A DNA stretch of 13,083 nucleotides from Pinguiococcus pyrenoidosus. Lineage: Eukaryota; Sar; Pinguiophyceae; Pinguiochrysidales; Pinguiochrysidaceae. Below are positions 1 to 7,423 of the stretch, piece by piece; positions within the stretch are counted from its first letter, which is position 1; the number at the start of each line of letters is the position of its first letter. Both the position numbers and the translations under genes were made by a program. Under the pieces are notes generated by a model. The model ran no database searches and was not told where the DNA came from. It was given only the letters and a program-made list of their open reading frames with translations. The stretch covers positions 1 through 13,083 of the forward strand of contig JAAMXY010002159.1 of NCBI GenBank assembly GCA_019677205.1, in the 5' to 3' direction.

Positions 1-1104
1 CCCGTGGTCGCACCGCCGGGGGTGCTGATTCCGGACCCTCGCCTTCCTGCACTTCCGTTCGAGAGCCGCTTTCGCCGGCACATCGCTCCAGTCAAGGCTG
101 ACTGGCCCGCTACCTCGGTGCTGGCGAGCGTCGGCAAGGATTGGATCTCGCCGGCGTGGCATCCGCTGGGCTCGATCTTCGACGACTTCGACGCTGGGAA
201 GGAAGCTGCACGGAAAGCTGCACGCGGGCAAGCCAACCTGGAGATGCTCCATCGTCATGCGGCAGTCTGGCGAGACGTGCAAGCATGGCGCCTGGACCAG
301 CGATTGGTGAAGGAGTCCGAGTTTCTGGCGCCGATGACCAGGAAGGCCGCCGAAGCTGCCGAAGCAGCGCGAGAGCAGCGGAGGAAGGAAGAGAACCGAA
401 GGAGAACTGAACTCTTCGCCCTCTGCATCATCGCGGGGGCAAAGCGCGAGACTTTCCGGCGATGGCGCCAATTCCAGAGCATCCAGCGAATCTGTCGGCG
501 CTTCCTGCACTCTGCGGATGACATCCTGCTCCGCCACTGCCTTGTTGCCTGGAAGAGGCATGCGGGGCAAGCAAATGCACTCCGCCGGCGCACCATGGAA
601 AGGATACTGTCGAGCCAAAGGCTTGTCTTCGCGTCGTTGAAGACGCTCGCGGCGCGCTCGAGGGGTGTCAGGCACGTGATCAGCAGGCGAGCGGCGACCA
701 CGACCCGGCGATGCTTTCATGGGCTGAAGTCGCATGCCAACCGTCAGCGGAAACTCCGCTTGCTGATCGCCAAGAACGCCCTTGACACCCACGTGCTTTG
801 CTTCGAAGCCTGGAAGAAGGATGCCAAGCGGAGCGGTCGCATCCATCGCGCGATCGTGGCGGCGGATCATCGTGCAGTTGGCAAGGTTCTCCGGGCATGG
901 AAACAGCTGATGGCGGCAGTGAAGCTCTCCAAGGTGTTGATCCTGCGCCATGCAATGCATCTCCGGCCACACCTTCTGCATGAATGGCGACGCTGTGCCA
1001 GGGAAATGGCATACGAGAGATACTTGTCCGCGGGCAACGGCTTCGTCCCATCCCAGTTCTTCGCAAGGCCGTTTGCTTCCACAAGCCGACGAGGGCCGAG
1101 ATGA
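1..1104 (+). CDS. Sfi1-like repeat protein, C-terminal part (5' end outside window)
   Basis: The frame is open from the left window edge to the TGA at 1102-1104. No ATG start is visible, so the gene begins upstream; 366 residues counted from a GTG at position 4 are seen. Residues about 113-135 are a charged, probably coiled-coil stretch. From about 140 to 340 there are seven repeats of exactly 29 residues, centred on W154, W183, L212, L241, W270, W299 and W328. In every repeat the next residue is Lys or Arg (for example AWKRHA, EAWKKDA, RAWKQLM), and the residue three before is Phe or Leu. This W-plus-basic, alpha-helical pattern resembles Sfi1 centrin-binding repeats, known from half-bridge and centriole/basal-body proteins, where repeats are typically somewhat longer. 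A role in centrin fibres of basal body or spindle pole is inference from the pattern. The tail of about 25 residues is basic and unremarkable. The next gene on the same strand follows after 328 bp. Confidence 0.7.
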   Translation, partial: PVVAPPGVLIPDPRLPALPFESRFRRHIAPVKADWPATSVLASVGKDWISPAWHPLGSIFDDFDAGKEAARKAARGQANLEMLHRHAAVWRDVQAWRLDQRLVKESEFLAPMTRKAAEAAEAAREQRRKEENRRRTELFALCIIAGAKRETFRRWRQFQSIQRICRRFLHSADDILLRHCLVAWKRHAGQANALRRRTMERILSSQRLVFASLKTLAARSRGVRHVISRRAATTTRRCFHGLKSHANRQRKLRLLIAKNALDTHVLCFEAWKKDAKRSGRIHRAIVAADHRAVGKVLRAWKQLMAAVKLSKVLILRHAMHLRPHLLHEWRRCAREMAYERYLSAGNGFVPSQFFARPFASTSRRGPR

Positions 1105-1432
1105 GTTCTTCGTTCGATGAGAAGAAGAAGAAGAAGTTCAGACTGCCTTTGCCGCTTCTCGGCCTTAGGCAGGCCCAACACAGACCTGCCCAGGGCGCAC
1201 AGCCTCGAGAAACATTCTCACCTGGAAGCCACGCGTCGACAGCAACAAAGGCCGTCGTCTCCACTTCGGAGGAATTTCCTTTCTGACGGCTGACGCAGTT
1301 GCGCCCGCATGTATCGCTCACGGAAAAAGAGGTGCAAAGAGCGCCACAGGTCGAAGAACCCACGATTTTTCTTCAAATTCGCGCACCGCATGGCTCTCTC
1401 ATAGCAAAGGGGAGCGTTTGGCAGCCAGTAGT
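1105..1432. other. Intergenic region between Sfi1-like and PPR genes
   Basis: This 328-bp stretch must hold the 3' end of the upstream gene and the promoter and 5' leader of the PPR gene. A short GAA microsatellite (five units plus one base) lies at 1121-1136. I see no canonical AATAAA signal and no convincing TATA box. Open frames here on either strand lack family motifs and look like chance frames in GC-rich DNA. Confidence 0.5.
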
Positions 1433-4234
1433 ATGCACTACGTGTGGCTTGCCCTGAGCTTCGCCAGCCTTCCGCACTTGGCAGCCGTTCCAGCGCGCCG
1501 ATGTCGGCATCGAAGCTGCGCTCCCAGTTTTTTTGGGGGCAGGATATCTGCACGGCGGATTCGGCTGGGTGACACGCGTCTGTATGGCGACACAAAGGTT
1601 GAGGGAAGTGCCGAAAAGCACGGCATTGACTCGCAAGGTAGCCAGACGAGCTCCGCGAAGCTGCGGAATGTGACGTGGATTGACCGCACTGTCCTTCCAG
1701 AATGGCGATGGGAAGTTCTCCGGGTCACTTCGGCAGGCAGTGCTGCGCCCGCCGCGCCCACGGAGGCCCCGGAGGATTGGCTGATGCTCACGGAGAACAC
1801 GACGGCCACCGCGAAGCCGAAGGAGCCGCGCCTGATGCCGCAACTGCGGGACATCTCGATTGTGAAGGACCTGCCCAAGGAGGCGCAGGTCATGCACATC
1901 TTATGGGCGCCCAGCGAGGCCAGTGCGAAGCGCCTAGCGTTCCAGTTTCTTCGTGACGCTCGGCTTTATCGCCTCCTGGGAGATCCCTTGAGCATTGACT
2001 TCGTCGTGCGGGAGCTCCCCGCCTCCGAGCCGCACTTTTTGGATGAGAAGTACAGCTGGGGCACTTTCGAGACGCTCGAAGGCGAGAGCGTAGAGGAGCA
2101 AGGCAAGCTCATGACTGCCGTGCTCACAAGAGCGCGGGACCGGGATTGTGTCTACCGCGTTGTCGAGCTGCTGCAGGAGCTGGTGACGCACGGTCTCAAG
2201 CCCAACAGATATCACATCAACACCGTCCTGCAGGGCTGCAAGAGAAGAGCGCTTCGCGTGGAATGGCAAGAGGGAGTGAACACAAGAACCGAATTGGCCG
2301 TCAGCCTGTGGGCGGAACTGCTGCATCTCCGAATCGCGCCGGATGCCAAGATGTTCTGTGGGGTTGTTGAGAGCCTGCTTCGGGGAGGCGAAGCTGGCGA
2401 GAGAGCTGCATGGAGCATGTTCAACAGGATGCGCGGTCTTCCCAGCGCACGCGAGGTCATCAAGCCGAGCTTTGCTACAGAGGTTCTCTGCGAGAGGGGC
2501 GTCCTGCCGAAGCCAGATGTGTTCACGTACACCATCCTTGTCCGCCATCTTAGCAATCACGCGTCTGCGTCGGAGGCGGACGGCACGCGGAAGAGGAGCC
2601 CAGCTCCAAATCGAAGGAAGGCAGATCGGAGGCCGGCAGCTCAAGCAGCCCAAGCAAGCGGCCCCACCGCTCAGCTTGTTGAGCTGTTTGACGCGCTGCA
2701 CAGCGATACTGATGTCGAGCCGGACGATTTCCTGTGGGCGACGCTTGTCAAGGTGATGGCGGACTTGGGCCAGGTCGATTCGGCCAGAAAAGCATACGAG
2801 CGCATCCGCGACGACCGCAAGGGGGCGCCAAGCAGGCACCACGGCAAAGTGTCGGATCCCCTTGAAGTAGCCGGCACGTCCCTCATGCGGGCCCTCGCAG
2901 ATCGAGGAAGGTATGCAGAGGCTTTGGGAATAATGGAGGAGGTGGAGGAGAAGCTCGGCGTGAAGGCTTCGGGCAGATTCGCGCAGCTCTCCAACATCAC
3001 CATGCTCGTGAAGTTTGACGTGTTGGGGCAAGCTGGCCGCGCTGCCGAAGCGCTGAGCATCTTGGAGGCCGCTTCGGAGCTTAACGCGGAGGATGCGCGG
3101 GCCCTTGAGATAAGCCCGGCCATGGTGAACGTGGTGTGCAAGTGGCTCTGCAGGAGCGGTCAGGCAGAAGATGCGCTGGGCCTCTTTCGGAAGCTTGCCC
3201 AGCGGAGAGTTCCGGTTGATGCGATCACCTTCAACACGCTGATCGAGGGCGTGATCCTCCGTGGGGATCCCTCCACGGCGGCCAGCGTCCTCATGAAGCA
3301 AGCCCTCGGCGGACAAGGCCACGGGGATGTGAGTGCGGCAGAAGGCGGAGATGTTCGGGCCGACTTGCAAAGCGCCGCAACGAAACGCGCGCAGTTCCGG
3401 GCTGATGCCACGGTGGCGTGGAATCTCGTTCGACAACTGGAAGCGGAAGGTCTCCGGGAAGACGGTCGCCAAACAAGCGACGGGGTGCGTCTGAAGTCCG
3501 CCTTCCTGCCGAATGGCTGGACAATCAACTCGCTGCTCCTGATGCTTCTCAAGGAGGCGATCCTCACGAAGGATCTTGCCTACCTCGCTAGCGAAGCGGC
3601 CGTGCAGAATCAAAGCACACCGGAAGCAGCGACGGTGGCGGAAGAACCCCTGAAGTATGAATTGGTCGCCAGAACGGCCATGGCCGCAACGCGGGACCTG
3701 CTGGGCAAGAGCCTGCAGATTCTGCTCTACAGTCGGATCAAACGGATCCGACCCAACAGGCTCTGGTACAACACCGTGCTTGCGATCGCGTCGGTCGCGC
3801 TGCGGACCCATCGACTATCGAAGGAGGAGGACGGGCGAGCGATCCGCCTGCTGCTGGTCGTGCTGGAGAGCATGGCGATGGAGAAGAGGAAGATGCAGAT
3901 GGAAGCCTTGGCGCTGACCCTTAGTGGCCTGGGCCTCGAGCAGCCGAGCAGCGACTTTGAGATGAAGCGCCTGCTGGCGAGCATGAACGGCTGCCTGCAA
4001 GCCCTGTCCAGCCTCCTCGATGCCGACCGACGGGCGGAGGGGTCGCGACGCGAGCTGGCGAAGGATGTGCGGTCTTTGTCTGCCATTGCATCCGGTCCTC
4101 CCCCGGGCTTTGGTCCAGAAGATTGGGGAGGACCGCTGCTGCCGCACACGGAGCGGATGGTTCTGCAGGTCCTGAACGCGGGTCAGAGCGGCACAAGCGA
4201 AGGAGCTCCAGGAGACGCGAAAGAAGTCTGCTGA
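1433..4234 (+). CDS. Pentatricopeptide repeat (PPR) protein, probably organelle-targeted
   Basis: This is a 933-residue intronless frame. I chose the ATG at 1433: the frame can be extended five codons to a TTG, but there is no earlier ATG. The N-terminus has a hydrophobic run (about residues 4-20, VWLALSFASLPHLAAV) followed by an Arg/Ser-rich stretch to about residue 50. That resembles the bipartite signal-plus-transit leader of proteins sent to complex plastids; a mitochondrial leader is the alternative. Recognisable PPR-type helices carry the usual hallmarks: LKPNRYHINTVLQGC (about 2200-2240), KPDVFTYTILVRHL (about 2510-2550), VPVDAITFNTLIEGV (about 3210-3250) and IRPNRLWYNTVLA (about 3740-3780). 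Other helical pairs lie between them, and about residues 379-400 are a basic, Pro/Ala-rich linker. PPR proteins bind organellar RNA in a sequence-specific way and act in its processing, stability or translation. No C-terminal DYW, E or SMR domain is visible. The target RNA cannot be predicted. Confidence 0.82.
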   Translation: MHYVWLALSFASLPHLAAVPARRCRHRSCAPSFFGGRISARRIRLGDTRLYGDTKVEGSAEKHGIDSQGSQTSSAKLRNVTWIDRTVLPEWRWEVLRVTSAGSAAPAAPTEAPEDWLMLTENTTATAKPKEPRLMPQLRDISIVKDLPKEAQVMHILWAPSEASAKRLAFQFLRDARLYRLLGDPLSIDFVVRELPASEPHFLDEKYSWGTFETLEGESVEEQGKLMTAVLTRARDRDCVYRVVELLQELVTHGLKPNRYHINTVLQGCKRRALRVEWQEGVNTRTELAVSLWAELLHLRIAPDAKMFCGVVESLLRGGEAGERAAWSMFNRMRGLPSAREVIKPSFATEVLCERGVLPKPDVFTYTILVRHLSNHASASEADGTRKRSPAPNRRKADRRPAAQAAQASGPTAQLVELFDALHSDTDVEPDDFLWATLVKVMADLGQVDSARKAYERIRDDRKGAPSRHHGKVSDPLEVAGTSLMRALADRGRYAEALGIMEEVEEKLGVKASGRFAQLSNITMLVKFDVLGQAGRAAEALSILEAASELNAEDARALEISPAMVNVVCKWLCRSGQAEDALGLFRKLAQRRVPVDAITFNTLIEGVILRGDPSTAASVLMKQALGGQGHGDVSAAEGGDVRADLQSAATKRAQFRADATVAWNLVRQLEAEGLREDGRQTSDGVRLKSAFLPNGWTINSLLLMLLKEAILTKDLAYLASEAAVQNQSTPEAATVAEEPLKYELVARTAMAATRDLLGKSLQILLYSRIKRIRPNRLWYNTVLAIASVALRTHRLSKEEDGRAIRLLLVVLESMAMEKRKMQMEALALTLSGLGLEQPSSDFEMKRLLASMNGCLQALSSLLDADRRAEGSRRELAKDVRSLSAIASGPPPGFGPEDWGGPLLPHTERMVLQVLNAGQSGTSEGAPGDAKEVC

Positions 4235-4350
4235 GCACAACGCGCTGGAATCCGATTGTTCTTCCGGTCTTTGCTCGTGAGTCTGTCCCATTGAATCAGG
4301 CCGTCGCATCCACATCAGCCCCACCATCATCGTTCCCTCACACTTGATCA

Positions 4351-4380
4351 GGTCGACTCGGGTCGACTCGGGTCGACTCG
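4351..4380. repeat. Triple 10-bp tandem repeat between convergent genes
   Basis: Three perfect head-to-tail copies of GGTCGACTCG lie between the 3' end of the PPR gene (stop ends at 4234) and the 3' end of the opposing membrane-protein gene (stop at 4413). Each unit contains the palindrome GTCGAC. The repeat is outside any supported coding region and is most simply a minisatellite in the shared 3' flank. Confidence 0.9.
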
Positions 4381-4412
4381 TCATGGAGGGGGAGAGGTCG
4401 GATGCTTGGTGC

Positions 4413-5022
4413 TTAGCGCTTGCGAGTCACTTTCTTGAAGCTGCTAATCTTGCTCAAGCTCTCCTGCACCAGGCTTCCCGCCTTCGTGTTGGACAGGACG
4501 CTCATTTGGGAGCTCATTTTCGACCTGCGAACGGTTTGCGATGGTGCGCGCTCAGACGCCCTGCATCCATCAGCGCTCTTATTGAGACGTGCACAGCGTA
4601 CCGCGCCTCCTGCAGTGCGTTCGCGCTGGCCGTCACCGCGCGAGTGGCATATTTAAAGTACACGTAGCGCACGATGGGGATCGCGAAGACGACGCAGACG
4701 ACGACGAGTAGGAGAGATACGACCTTTCAACCATGCCCACGTCAGGTCCTCCGCTCAAGAAGTTATGTTGTCCGTCGTCAGCGCCCATGGAGGCTCGGGT
4801 ACTTACGTCTCGGCCCAACACTTTCAGAAGATCGACGCGATCCAGGGCTTCCGGTGGCGGCGGTTCGTCGTCTTCCTCCGGTTGTGCAGCGCTGGGGACC
4901 CAGAGGAAAACGACTGACTGCAGGAAAAGGAGAAGGAAGCGTGCACTGGAGCAAGGGCGCCGCTTCTGCGGTATCTCAAGGCGCCGCTTAGGCGGTATCT
5001 CAAGGCGCATCTCAAGGCGCAT
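4413..5022 (-). CDS. Small single-pass membrane protein, three exons, family unknown
   Basis: I do not recognise a family. The model is exon 1 5022-4807, exon 2 4723-4602 and exon 3 4524-4413. The introns are 4806-4724 (83 bp, donor GTAAGT, acceptor GAAAG) and 4601-4525 (77 bp, donor GTACGC, acceptor CGCAG). Both junctions keep frame and the total is 450 nt, giving 149 residues. Exon 1 encodes short in-frame RRLEIP-type repeats, then a hydrophobic stretch (ARFLLLFLQSVVFLWVPSAA) that looks like a signal peptide, then an acidic Pro-rich segment (EEDDEPPPP). Exon 2 starts with a strong transmembrane helix (VVSLLLVVVCVVFAIPIV) followed by RYVYFKY. Exon 3 is a Ser-rich amphipathic tail ending KKVTRKR. 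This suggests a type I membrane protein with a short lumenal part and a tail of about 50 residues. The start is uncertain. The sequence before TCAGTC in exon 1 (TTCTCCTTTTCCTGCAG) is also an excellent 3' splice site, so the leader could instead come from an exon further upstream. The gene converges on the PPR gene. Confidence 0.55.
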
Positions 5023-5026
5023 CTCT
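4957..5026. repeat. 24-bp and 12-bp tandem repeats, in frame in the membrane-protein gene
   Basis: Two 24-bp units (4957-4980 and 4981-5004, differing at two positions) are followed by two 12-bp units (5005-5016 and a partial one to about 5026). All share the core ATCTCAAGGCGC. The unit lengths are multiples of three. On the minus strand they read as repeated RRLEIP(P/Q)K and MRLE, so they would expand the N-terminus of the small membrane protein without shifting frame if that exon model is right. Confidence 0.85.
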
Positions 5027-6038
5027 ACGCCAGGCACTTATTTCATGGCCATGCCGAGGTCACGATTTGTGCGCCGTTGCGGAGCTTTGCAGACAAGCTG
5101 CCCAGATACAGCCCCCCCAGAAAGACGGTGGAGGTTAAAGCTGTTGCTCGGCTTCTGCGGCATATGTAAAGGCGACTCGTCGGCGCACCTCAACTGAAAG
5201 GCTGCAAAGTTCGCAAAGATCTCAGGAAAGACACGACAGCATTGGCCCGCCGGTGAAATTGAGGCCTTTCCCTGCATGCACAGTCCTCTTGCTCGCGACG
5301 CACTTCAAAAATCGGCATCATCTTTCGCGCGTAGGCAGATGGGGATTCTGGAGGAAATGCGCCACTCTGAAGTCTGAAGTCTGAAGTCTGAAGTCTGAAG
5401 TCTGAAGTCGGTGGGAGCTCCTGAGCTCCGAAGCTCCGGACTTGCTCCTCGGCCGTCTTCTTTTCATCATCATTTGTCGCTCGCAGCAATACAATACCCT
5501 GCAGGTACTTTTTGGATACCCGCAGACGAGGGGGACACGACCTCGCTAAAATACCGGTTTGGCTGGGCTGCGAATGTGGGGTTCCGTTTCACGAGTCCCG
5601 GCACGCGGGGTGTCATGTTTTCCAGGGGCCAAGCGAGTACACCAATCACCATGCATCGCGTACCATTTCTTCAACACCACCTTGGACCTTGTCAGATCTC
5701 GAAAATGCTACTTCGGGACACGAAAACTGACATGCAGTGCTGCGCGCACGTGCTATAGCAGGGCCGAAGAAACTACGGATTCGAAAAGCTGAGGAGCGTC
5801 GGACATGGAGTCGGATTCGGAGGCCCGTGGCACACGCACGAAACCACCTCGGGGCGCCCGTGCGGACGTCGCGCCCCCAAGCCAAGGCACCTGTTCTTCG
5901 CTGCATCTGTGGGGCGGCGGCGAGCTCCAGCTCTGGCGGCGCGTCCCCCAATCCTGCGCAGTCCTCTGCTGATCTCGCTGACGGAATCCAGAAGGACAGG
6001 AGGAGAGAGCGCGGAACCCGCGATCTCGAGAGGGTCCC
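5023..6038. other. 1-kb region between divergent genes, no supported gene
   Basis: This lies between the leftward membrane-protein gene and the rightward XPA-like gene, so it should contain both 5' regions. It may also hold undetected upstream exons. On the minus strand one frame stays open through at least 5190-5489 and reads through the 7-bp repeat as two copies of TSDFRLQ, but it has no early ATG and no known motif. On the plus strand an ATG at 5804 opens a short acidic frame (MESDSEARGTR) that stops near 5970; it could be a 5' exon of the XPA-like gene, but I find no splice pair that keeps frame convincingly. I see no tRNA, rRNA or transposase signature. Confidence 0.45.
5366..5407. repeat. 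Six perfect copies of a 7-bp tandem repeat
   Basis: TCTGAAG is repeated six times without a mismatch (5366-5407), followed by a partial copy. A GAGCTCC-rich stretch with near-repeats follows at about 5414-5440. A 7-bp period is not codon-compatible as a single unit. It is read as 21-bp, 7-residue units only in the weak minus-strand frame described for this region. It is most likely a minisatellite. Confidence 0.92.
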
Positions 6039-7310
6039 ATGATTCGCCCGGCGAGCAGCTTCCAAGGCTTGGCGGAGCCTCACGAGTCGCGCAAACGGCA
6101 GCGCAAGGTGCGGTGGATCGAGAGCGTAGAGGAGCTGGGCAGACGCTTCCTGTGCAACAAGACCCGGGCGCTCAAGTCCTACGGCTTGGACGACGCGGAC
6201 CTGCAAGAGATAGATGTCATACAGGCGCCCAACCCGCACCATCCCGCGCGCTCGATGCAGCTCTTCGAGTTCGAGGACGTCGAGCGCTTGTCCAGGCGGA
6301 AGCAGCTGCGGAAGCAGCAGGCCTCCATGCAGCGTCGAGAGGACGAGCTGGAAGAGCGCCTCCGGCGCCTCGCGCGCGGCAAGATGGCCGTCAGCCGCCT
6401 GCCGGAGTGCTTCCGGGAGTATGTTTTCGGGGACTACGTCAAGCGACTGGAGCAGACCAAGACCGCAAAGCAGTATGGGAGTATCAAGAAGGATTATGCG
6501 GCGGCGCTGCGCGTGGCCAAGCTGCCGCCCAAGTGGCACAAGACGTGGGTCCTGCCGTACCTCCGCGGGGGCAAGGAGCGCAAGCGAGAGCACGAGGAGC
6601 TGGAAGTGCTGCGAAAGGCCTTCGTGCACGCGCTGGCGGACAGCGAGCGCCGACTGCAGTTCTTCAGTATGGTGGTGTTCAAGTACTACGTCCTGCAGTT
6701 CCTCACCGCGTCGGACGTGGCGTCGCTGGTCATTGCATATGACAAGGAGAAGATCTTTGAGGAGTATAGCGGTATCAAGCACATCCCGAGGGAGTATCGG
6801 TGCCTGAAGAAGAGGGTGAGGGACCTCTGCGGCGACGCGTTCGACGCGACCACCTTCGACGCCCTTGTATACAGACGCGGTGGGCCGCCGAGGCTGCATG
6901 GACAGGAGAATAGCCCAGAGTTTTGCAAGATGTGCGAACGCCCCTTCCACCCGAGCTGTGGCATCCTGGCGCTCGCGCGAGCCGCGAGCGTCGTCATGAC
7001 CACAACCCAGGAGCAGCGCCGCGAGATGCTCGAGAAGGCCCTCGGCAAGAGCTATGGCACCGCATCTCTTCCGCCGTGCGTGGAGGACTTCATCAAAGGA
7101 TCCTTCCTAGGCAGCATCGATGAGGTCGAGGCCAGCGTCCGCCTGTTCAGATTCTGCGAAGAGCACGGCTGCCCAGAGAGTTTTGACACCCTTTCCCATG
7201 GAATGGGCGTCATGGTGGTGAAGGAAACGATGACATGGGCGCAAGCGTCGGAAGCCGCGAAGAACTTTGTAGTGAACGTGCATCTTGACGGGAATGATGA
7301 AGGTGGATGA
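6039..7310 (+). CDS. Protein with XPA C-terminal-like DNA-binding segment
   Basis: This is a 423-residue intronless frame starting at the ATG at 6039; an in-frame TGA at 5979 limits upstream extension unless a 5' exon exists. Residues about 33-85 (NKTRALKSYGLDDADL, then NPHHPARSMQLFEFEDVE) match the pattern of the XPA/Rad14 C-terminal part: a KT-x-A-x-x-x-YxL-x-x-xDL helix, an NPHH turn, then a M-x-L-x-x-x-x-x-V strand-helix. The same fold is also known in fungal and plant proteins that are not XPA. The zinc finger that precedes this segment in true XPA is absent. Residues about 85-115 are a basic, Glu/Arg-rich coiled coil. Residues 296-307 hold a possible zinc site (CKMC, then H304 and C307). 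The rest has no family I recognise. Binding to nucleic acid is inferred from the XPA-like part; a role in nucleotide excision repair is not established. Its 3' end faces the kinase gene with 113 bp between stops. Confidence 0.72.
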   Translation: MIRPASSFQGLAEPHESRKRQRKVRWIESVEELGRRFLCNKTRALKSYGLDDADLQEIDVIQAPNPHHPARSMQLFEFEDVERLSRRKQLRKQQASMQRREDELEERLRRLARGKMAVSRLPECFREYVFGDYVKRLEQTKTAKQYGSIKKDYAAALRVAKLPPKWHKTWVLPYLRGGKERKREHEELEVLRKAFVHALADSERRLQFFSMVVFKYYVLQFLTASDVASLVIAYDKEKIFEEYSGIKHIPREYRCLKKRVRDLCGDAFDATTFDALVYRRGGPPRLHGQENSPEFCKMCERPFHPSCGILALARAASVVMTTTQEQRREMLEKALGKSYGTASLPPCVEDFIKGSFLGSIDEVEASVRLFRFCEEHGCPESFDTLSHGMGVMVVKETMTWAQASEAAKNFVVNVHLDGNDEGG

Positions 7311-7423
7311 GAAGCTGAGACGATCCAAAGCCTTCGCCGTGGCAAGCAAAGCTCGTTTTTTGTACCAGGACGCATGCCGCTGCTGGACGTGTCACCTGTT
7401 GCTCTTTCTTGTTTGGTGGCGCC

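Noticed and set aside
1934-3811. 625-codon open frame on the minus strand opposite the PPR gene
   Set aside because: It is antisense to a frame with clear PPR motifs. It has no family motif, and its His/Arg/Gln/Leu-rich, low-Lys composition is typical of a GC-rich shadow frame.
5366-5407. CRISPR-like array
   Set aside because: The 7-bp units are head-to-tail with no spacers; it is a minisatellite. The other repeats in the window are also contiguous.
5190-5489. Minus-strand frame with TSDFRLQ repeats as an upstream exon of the membrane-protein gene
   Set aside because: It has no ATG near its start, and I found no splice pair that clearly joins it to exon 1; kept only as a note in the intergenic entry.
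5411-5758. 115-codon plus frame with some protein-like composition
   Set aside because: It has no motif, overlaps several other short frames on both strands and shows no splice link to a neighbour; not supported as a gene.
5646-6950. 434-codon open frame on the minus strand opposite the XPA-like gene
   Set aside because: It is Leu/Arg/Gln/His-rich without motifs. The plus frame has XPA-like patterns and normal Lys/Glu use, so the minus frame is a shadow.
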